A stretch of 36,382 nt of DNA, taken from the NCBI GenBank assembly GCA_009602725.1, contig WELB01000020.1, positions 589,844 through 626,225 of the forward strand. Direction: 5' to 3'. The position numbers and the translations under genes are program-made. Positions 30,630 through 36,382 of this stretch are shown here, piece after piece. Numbering within the stretch: the first letter of the stretch is position 1; each line of letters begins with the position of its first letter. The notes beneath the pieces were generated by a model. That model searched no databases. It had not been told where the DNA came from and was given only the letters and a program-made list of their open reading frames with translations. The stretch comes from Spirogloea muscicola (lineage: Eukaryota > Streptophyta > Zygnematophyceae > Spirogloeales > Spirogloeaceae).

Positions 30630-33390
30630 GCGCGCCCTGAGAGAAGAGGGGCTAGCAAAGCCAGCCCAGAAAAGAATGGACAATGTCCGCAGGCCTCAAA
30701 GGCTACAAAACGGTGCCCGGAAAGACAAAACTACACACCAATACTGATGCAGATGCTTACTCAGTAGCCACGAGTGAGCAACATCAAATCAGCATAACTC
30801 GAAGCACGAAAAGCGGCACTCCGCCGAGACCCTGAGGCAGCAGCCATGGCGCGGCCAGCGCGCGTGTGGACCGCGTGAGCCAATGAGCGCTGGAACGAAA
30901 TCGCGAGCCGCATACGAAATACCTGGGCGAAAGAGCCGGCAGCATTGAAGACTGGAAAACCCCGCCGCCGCTCGATGGCCTGCCGGGCAAGCCGCTGGAG
31001 GAGATCCAATTAGCCACTGCCAAAGGCCCTGTGAACGTCAATGGCCAGGGCCGCGAATACCGCCTGGAGAGTGGTCAGCGTACCTGCGCTCCTTACTCCG
31101 AGCCGCCAAAGCGACCGCGTGCCCGGCGAGCGTCGCTGACTTGGCGGGGTTGGCGAAGTCTACGCAATCTGCAGTCACCACATCCGCAATGATACGCGGA
31201 CCTCCTCCGGGCGGGATGGCGACAAGGTCAGCGCAGCGGGTGTGGAGCTGTCCGGCGGCGCCCCGCTGGATGGGCATGATTGTCGTGTATTCCACTGCCA
31301 CCTTGTAGCCGGCCTCCATGAACACACCCTGCATGCCGTCTCGCAGGAGGTCGTGTGAACCGGTCCGCTCGCCCCCGTGCGGGCAGCGGAGCATGTGGGC
31401 AGCCAGCGTCGCAGGGTCATCGTGGCGGGCACTGCACTCGCACAGTTGGACCCGGACGAGGCAGGGAGGGAGGAGGCCCAGGAGCCGGTGGACCGCCGTC
31501 CTGAAAACCTCGTCTGGTATTGTGAGCGCCACGTAGATTGGGAGCGCTGATAACCACGCCGCCGCTCCAGGGGAGGAGGCTGAGCGGATCCGGGCGCGCC
31601 CTCGAAGGTCGTGCGGCGGAAGGAGCTCCACCACCTGGTCATAGGCCGCTTTGTCCACCAGCGCGGTGTAGCGGGCCTGGGCCCGCAGGTCGGGGGTGGG
31701 CGCGAGGTGGACGAGTGGAACGACCTGCTGCGGCATATCGGGGTGGGCAGCCAGGAGCCCGTCGCGGGCAGCGCGGAGAGCAGCCTGGAAGGACAACTGG
31801 CCGCTCTCCACAGCTCCCACCCGCTCCAGGGCGCGGTTGCCGTGAACTTGGAAGCGCTGGCAGATGGGGGTGGCGACCTGGGCCCAGCTGCCCAGGTAGG
31901 CGGCCTCACAGGGGCGGGCAACTGGGCGGCAGCTCAAGCCGCCGCGGCTAACTGGCAGGGTAGCCTGGAGCAGCGCGGCTGGCGTGGTGAGGAAACCCGG
32001 GTGTTGGAGGAGAGTGGCCGAGCTCTCCAGAATGCCGGTGTCAGAAGTTGCGAACGCCACCTTCACCGTCGGGGAGGGGGTGAGGACGCGGGCCAGTAGT
32101 GCGGCCGCTGGGCAATGCACCTGGTCAGCATAGCGGTCGCCAGCTGCATGTCTTGCAGCGTGTGGAGACGGTCTGCCAGCCGGAGGTGCTCCAGCAGTCG
32201 CACCTGGAGCTGCTCCACCACAAAGGCTGGGGAGCCTATGGGGGCGCCGAGGAGGGTGAAGCCCCCGGCTGGTGTCTGGCAGCCCAACGGCAGGCGCAGG
32301 TGGGCTGGCAGGCCCCCAGGGGACCAAGCGCTGCATTTGGCTGCACGGATGCCCAGGCCGATCGTGCCCAGCTGCACTTCGAGGGTGGCGAAGGCTGCCA
32401 CGACATCGTCTGGCGGCCCCACCAGCGTGGCGTCATCCGCGTACGTGCGGACGAGGACGCCAGGGTGAGCCGCGACCGCTGCCAGCAGCGCAAGGTTGTG
32501 AGCCAGCGCGTAGTAGAGCCCCGCCAGCGGATCCCCTTGGCGCGCGCTTGTGGAGGAATGGAGAACCTCCACCCCACCGCGCCCTGTCCGCCACAGCAAG
32601 TCGCTTGGCTGACCGTAGCCCAGCCTGAAGAAGGGTAGGAGGCTGGCGAAGGCCGCCCGCAGCTCCTCTGCGATGACATCCGGGTATGCGCTGTTAAGAG
32701 CATTCCGGACACCTACCGCTAAAGCCATCCAACCGGGATTCAGGTCCAAGGCGGCCCGTACGCCGTGCACGACCACCTCACCGCCGCTCCGCAGCCCCGC
32801 ACGGAACTGGTGGGGCGCCAGGTGTGGCTGGGCAAGCCCCGCGTGCTGTTGCCATAGCGCGCGCCCCACCAGGAGGTAGAGCACTTCGCCAACGGCAATG
32901 GGCCTGACCCCCCATTGGCCTTGCTGAGGGCCAGCAGCGTGCTGGTGCAAATGACGCCGCGTATGCTGGCCGGGACCTGGTCGCGAGTAAGGAGTTGGCA
33001 CACTTGGTGGAGTGCCTGGGAGTCACTTGGTTCTCCCTCCAGGAAGAGCTTCGCGGAGATGCTCGGTGAGCATGTGTGAAGGACCTCCTGCGGCTGCGCG
33101 ACGGCTGCTCTGCAGAGCCTGCCGAAGAGCGGCGGCGTCGAGGGCCACCTCCTCCGGCGGTGCGAAGGTGGCCAAGCCACGGAGGCAGGGGGGAGGCGGG
33201 CCGCAGGGTGCAGGGACTCCAGGGCCGCCCGTGTGGCGGCGTTGGTTGGCGCCAGCGCCGAGTCGTCCAGGGCCTGGACCTCCCACGGGTCCGACTCGCC
33301 CGCGTGAGCGGAGCGCAGAGCCCGGCGGACGTTGGCGGCCCCGTCTGGCGCTGTCTGCACGTCACCTCGGCTTGCTGCCAACGGGCGGTG
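30630..33390 (-). pseudogene. Longest RLE-LINE copy: reverse transcriptase plus restriction-like endonuclease, frameshifted
   Basis: Encoded a non-LTR retrotransposon polyprotein that makes DNA from its own RNA at a nicked target. In minus-strand order: ALHQVCQLLTRDQVPASIRG; RPIAVGEVLYLLVGRAL; SARQGDPLAGLYYALA (motif B, 32526-32543); RTYADDATLVG (catalytic YADD, 32432-32443); the thumb LLGAPIGSPAFV; the zinc motif CECSARHDDPATLAAHMLRC (31435 region); GERTGSHDLLRD; RCADLVAIPPGGGPRIIADV (endonuclease PD-x-D-like core, 31180-31240); then the conserved C-terminal domain to SYADLMLLTRGY (stop 30761) and a hairpin tail (about 30640-30690). Frameshifts near 32910 (in a six-C run), 32096 and 31050 break it. 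The 5' end is truncated near 33390. The N-terminal part is absent, so clade assignment is open. Confidence 0.88.
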
Positions 33391-33613
33391 GGATGAGAAA
33401 GAAGAAGTGGCTCTCCCAATGGGGGCAAGGGCTGTGAGAAGCCAGCCCGAAAAGAATTGACAAGGTTCGAAGGGGCCAAACTACGAGCTAAGCAGCGACT
33501 GCGGGGCCTGAAGAGGCTATGGCAGAACGGGGGAGGATGGACCACTTAGTAGTTACGAGTGAGGAGCCTCACATCCGACAGACTAGCTGCCGGTAAACTA
33601 ACGGATGAGAAAG
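33391..33613 (-). mobile_element. 201-bp family-A insertion with 11-bp target duplication
   Basis: GGATGAGAAAG is duplicated at 33391-33401 and 33603-33613. The insert (33402-33602) holds the coding end LPAASLSDVRLLTRNY, the UTR and the hairpin tail ending CCACTTCTT. It is nearly identical to 9667-9860, 14394-14600 and 35842-36045. Confidence 0.85.
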
Positions 33614-33752
33614 GGCTCGCCCATTGAGGATAGGGGCTGGAAAAAACAGCCCAAAAAGAAGGAACGAAGTACGAGAAGGGGGCCAGGGGAAGCGCTAAGG
33701 AAAACAAGCACAACAAGAAACGAAGCAGCTACGTGTCACTCAGCAACCCCTG
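33614..33752 (-). mobile_element. Family-B tail, head-to-tail in the array
   Basis: Antisense GGCTCGCCCATTGAGGATAG and GGGGCTGG with its partner, then a UTR back to the coding end (SRGC and a stop near 33733). Its 5' end abuts the 3' end of the next copy at 33753. Confidence 0.7.
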
Positions 33753-34290
33753 CAAAGATGAAGGGCTTGCCCATTGAGGATAGGGGCTGGAAAAAGCCAG
33801 CCCAAGAAAGAATGAACAAAGGACGAGAAGGGGCCAGGGGAAGTACGAAGAACAACAAGCACAAAAAAGCTACGCAGCACTCTGTAAACCCTGCTAAACA
33901 GCCTCAGGTCAGAGAGACTGGGTTCCTGGAAGCGGGTCCCCTGGCCGGAGCCAGAGGCAGCAGCGAAGGCTCTGGCTGCACGCAGGTGCAGCGCGCGGGC
34001 CATAGACCTCTGCAGCGAGACGGCCAAGCGCATGCGGTACACCTGCGCTAGCGACCCTGATGCATGGAAGTCCATCGGCTCCCCATGGAAGCGGCGGACA
34101 ATGGCGTGGAGTGAGAGCTGGGTGAGCAGCCCGAGCCACCGAGCGCCCAGCGCCCCGTGCGTATCGATGGCGAGCGGGAAGAACTCGTCTTCCCGCGGGT
34201 GATCTGCATATATTAGCTCCTTGGCCCAAGCAGCGCAGGCTACCGCATACCCAGCCTTGGTGGCACACTGGGCTGGGTGTGAGCTGTCAT
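33753..34290 (-). mobile_element. RLE-LINE copy, family B, open C-terminal frame
   Basis: Minus strand: an uninterrupted frame with KAGYAVACAAWAKELIYADH, EDEFFPLAIDTHGALGARWL, FHASGSLAQVYRMRLAVSLQ and SLSDLRLFSRVY. The stop codon of other copies (TGA after SRGY) is altered, so the frame runs on into the UTR. The hairpin tail is at about 33757-33810. It is the best-preserved C-terminal domain in the window. Confidence 0.8.
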
Positions 34291-34375
34291 TGCAAAGCAG
34301 CCTCAGGTCAGAGAAGCTAGGCTCCTGGAAGTGGGTCCCCTGGCCAGAGCTGGGGCTGCCCCTCGGATGCCAAAT
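34291..34375 (-). mobile_element. Short LINE C-terminal fragment fused in frame to the next copy
   Basis: SGQGTHFQEPSFSDLRLL is followed without a stop by NDSSHPAQCATKAG of the neighbouring copy. This makes a chimeric open frame of about 240 codons that has no evident function. Confidence 0.6.
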
Positions 34376-34659
34376 CCACGGCCCAGTGGCAGATGCGCAC
34401 GGTGTTTGAGTGGTTGGGATGGGGTTGGCCTGCTGATAACGAAATCGACGGCTCCAAAGGCGGATTCTCACTTACTCGACCGGAGCTGAGCTGACAGTAC
34501 TGCGTTCACAGCTCCTGTTTCACGTTTTACAGATAGGTGACGTGCCTCAGATGTCTTACGTGTACAGCCACCTCACAGGCCTTGTCTGATCGACGTCAAT
34601 GAGCCATCGACGGGATATCTCGTGACAGCTGCTCTCGTCATCCGCACCAGGCGCGGCAG
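34376..34659. other. Unassigned spacer
   Basis: No gene, RNA or LINE part recognised. Confidence 0.35.
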
Positions 34660-35255
34660 CTTAATTGTCTGCCCTGCCGACCTACCACGCGCTCTAGATG
34701 CCGGACGACGCCTTCCGCACGCCTCTGCGACGCCTCCTCGGCCTCCACCCACCTTGCCTAAATGGTGTACAGCAGTGTGAGTGCTGCGGGCGCAGCCCAG
34801 ACGCGGCATCGTTGGCAGCCCATGTGCTCAGGTGCGCACGGGGAGGGGAGCGGACCAGCACACACGACCTGCTCCGGAACGCGATGTTCAGCATATTTGT
34901 CGAAGCCGGTTACACTGTGGCGCTTGAGTTTTCAAGCATCATGCCTCATGCCTCTGCTGGGGCGGATGGCCACCTCCACACCGGGTGCGCCGATCTCGTC
35001 GCCAGCGCGCTCGGCTCATATACGTGCCGGCCGCGCTATGGCTGCTGCCTCAGGGTCTCGCCGGAGTGCTTCTTTTCCTGCAGCGAGTTACTCAGATCCG
35101 ATGTTGCTCACTCGCGGGTACTGAGCTTCCCTCTGCATCGTCTTGTGTCTGGTTGTGAAGTTTTCTTTTCGGCTCCTTCTTTGGCTTTGGATTTTGCCCT
35201 TTCTTTTTGGGCTGGCGTTGCCAGCCCCTCTTCTCCAAGGGCGAGCCCCTCTCTC
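34660..35255 (+). pseudogene. RLE-LINE copy with internal deletion
   Basis: Plus strand: MPDDAFRTPLRRLLGLHPPC, the zinc motif CECCGRSPDAASLAAHVLRC, GERTSTHDLLRNAM, VEAGYTVALEFSSIMP and CADLVAS. At about 35008 the sequence then jumps to IRAGRAMAAASG and SYSDPMLLTRGY (stop 35122). The middle of the endonuclease and C-terminal domain (several hundred bp) is missing. The UTR and a perfect hairpin (GGGCTGGC, GTT, GCCAGCCC) end near 35250. Confidence 0.8.
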
Positions 35256-35841
35256 GGCGGGGGGACTCGGCTCGTTGCCGACTTGGTCACCACCGACTGC
35301 TTTGATTCCAGGAGCGCCAAGCAAGCGCGGCCAGATTAACTGGTGGCTGGGAGCGCCAAACGCTCATCCGAGGAGGCGGGCTACGCAGTCCGCCAAGCGG
35401 CCGGCGTAAAGGAACGGAAGTACTCGAATCACCCAGTGGGAGACGAGTTCGTCCCACTCGCCATCGACGTACACGGAGCTTTTGGGACAGAATGGCTTGA
35501 CCTTCTTCACCGCCTTGCGCGGCTTGCAGTGGCCCCGCCGCCACGGGCAGCAGAGCGAGCAGCCTGGCTTCAGTGTCGCCGGGTCCCTCGCTCAAGTCTC
35601 CCGGATGCGCTTGGCCATCTCCTTGCAGCGGTCCCTTGCCTTCGCGGTTCACTTGAGCGCAGGCCGCGCTTTGGCGACGGCCTCCGGCTTTTGTCAGGGC
35701 GACGTCTATCCGCCTGCTAGCTATTCCGATGTGCATCTACTGACTAGAGGTTACCGAGAGTCCCCTTGCTGCCGTCTTAGCACTTAGTACCTTGTTTTCT
35801 GCGCCATCCGGCTCCTTCAGACCTTGTCCATTCCTTTCATG
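35256..35841 (+). pseudogene. RLE-LINE copy head-to-tail after the previous tail
   Basis: Starts directly after the tail: GGGTRLVADLVTTDCFDS (endonuclease core), then EEAGYAVRQAAGVKERKYSN, GDEFVPLAIDVHGAFGTEWL, a frameshift near 35530, SRMRLAISLQRSLAFAVHL, and SYSDVHLLTRGY running on. The UTR (TCCCCTTGCTGCCGTCTTAG) matches 13745-13862. The tail is truncated by the next insertion. Confidence 0.78.
35311..35359 (-). mobile_element. 29-bp LINE 3'-end insertion with 10-bp target duplication
   Basis: GGAGCGCCAA is present at 35311-35320 and 35350-35359. The 29 bp between (35321-35349) match the terminal part of the tail at 15255-15285 in antisense. Insert plus duplication is 39 bp, a multiple of three; it introduces a TAA but keeps the flanking frame. 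Confidence 0.8.
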
Positions 35842-36053
35842 GGGGATAGTTTACCGGCAGCTAGTCTGTCGGATGTGAGGCTCCTCACTCGTAACTACTA
35901 AGCGGTCCATCCTCCCCCGTTCTGCCATAGCCTCTTCAGGCCCCGCAGTCGCTGCTTAGCTCGTAGTTTGGCCCCTTCGAACCTTGTCAATTCTTTTCGG
36001 GCTGGCTTCTCACAGCCCTTGCCCCCATTGGGAGAGCCACTTCTTCTTTCATG
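35834..36053 (+). mobile_element. 204-bp family-A insertion with 8-bp target duplication
   Basis: CTTTCATG lies at 35834-35841 and 36046-36053. The insert starts GGGGATAGTTTACCGGCAGC, encodes SLSDVRLLTRNY and a stop, and ends with the family-A hairpin tail GAGCCACTTCTT. Its 5' end lies within a few bases of that of the copy at 33402-33602. Confidence 0.85.
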
Positions 36054-36064
36054 TCATTCCTCCA

Positions 36065-36155
36065 TCATTTTGCCCCTTCGGACCTTTGTCAATTCATTTT
36101 CGGGCTGGGCTTTTCACAGCCCTTGCCCCCATCAGGAGTGTCACTTCTTCTTTGG
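36065..36155 (+). mobile_element. Solo hairpin tail, sense
   Basis: TTGCCCCTTCGGACCTTTGT, TTTCGGGCTGGGCTTTTCAC, AGCCCTTGCCCCCATCAGGA, GTGTCACTTCTTC. Confidence 0.7.
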
Positions 36156-36382
36156 GCATGGCCCATACCTTTTGGGAAGAGCTGGAAGAGCTGACTAATC
36201 TGCCAGGGGGGCGGCGGCAGGGGGGGCTGGCTGGGGGGTGGATTTGGCGGGTGGCCTTTTTTTGGCGCCAGCCGAGGGCGTCGGCGGAGATGCGCGCCAT
36301 CGGACGGCCGCCGGCGGCCCGGACCGCCGCCCAGGTGGGCGGCGGGCCCCCGGATCGCGGCCATCGACGGCGCCGGGCGGGG
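36156..36382. other. GC-rich window end, possible start of a further gene
   Basis: GC-rich with C/G runs. Short open frames exist on the minus strand (for example from ATG at about 36298-36300), but they lack a recognisable domain and the window ends here. Confidence 0.25.

Noticed and set aside
33467-33480. GGTTCGAAGGGGCC resembling a tRNA B box
   Set aside because: It is part of the LINE tail in every copy. No cloverleaf or A box can be formed around it.
33740-34471. A 243-codon minus-strand frame as a host gene
   Set aside because: It is an in-frame fusion of two LINE C-terminal fragments plus unrelated flanking DNA. The run-on results from loss of the LINE stop codon.
36089-36364. Minus-strand frame as a new gene's first exon
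   Set aside because: It runs from GC-rich low-complexity DNA straight into a LINE tail. No domain or donor site supports it, and the window ends there.

Overview
This window looks like nuclear DNA of a green alga (Chlorophyta; a trebouxiophyte-like genome is my guess). It carries two intron-rich, spliced genes with GT-AG introns. One encodes a kelch-plus-PP1 phosphatase (PPKL/BSL) of the kind found in plants, green algae and alveolates. The other encodes a secreted copper-radical oxidase with proline-rich linkers typical of algal extracellular matrix proteins. TGTAA poly(A)-type signals follow both stop codons. There is also a near-canonical U6 snRNA gene. I see no operons, Shine-Dalgarno sites, CRISPR arrays or phage genes.

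Layout. 1-7214 (+): BSL-type kelch/Ser-Thr phosphatase. The 5' end lies outside the window; 21 coding exons can be joined with consistent phase (944 residues visible). About 7.7-15.3 kb: a dense graveyard of one non-LTR retrotransposon superfamily (reverse transcriptase plus restriction-like endonuclease, RLE), with many 5'-truncated copies and short 3' tails that fold into a GGGCTGGC...CAGCCC hairpin. A complete U6 sequence at 10861-10967 (-) is fused almost directly to one truncated copy. About 15.3-16.4 kb: a GC-rich stretch without a recognised gene. 16415-24306 (+): a 14-exon gene for a 1755-residue protein with three tandem glyoxal/galactose-oxidase modules joined by two proline-rich linkers; only the first module keeps the full copper-radical active site. 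24.4-25.7 kb: no recognised gene. 25.7-36.2 kb: a second retrotransposon graveyard. It includes the longest copy (30630-33390, -), which still shows RT and RLE motifs but is broken by frameshifts. It also contains the first exon of a Cir_N-domain gene (27203-27496, -) and a 37-bp tandem repeat block (29741-29964).

The most unusual material is the retrotransposon. Its 5'-truncated copies repeatedly sit head-to-tail against the 3' end of an earlier copy. At two places a copy has inserted at the same point inside the 3' hairpin of an older copy, leaving both hairpin halves and a 5-bp target duplication. Other insertions are as short as 29 bp with a 10-bp target duplication. Together these suggest an element that preferentially lands in or beside its own 3' tail, building nested clusters, and that spreads short SINE-like tail copies. 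The host genes on either side look intact, so the clusters fill intergenic space. The Cir_N exon is the one host gene whose remainder may have been disrupted or separated by these insertions.
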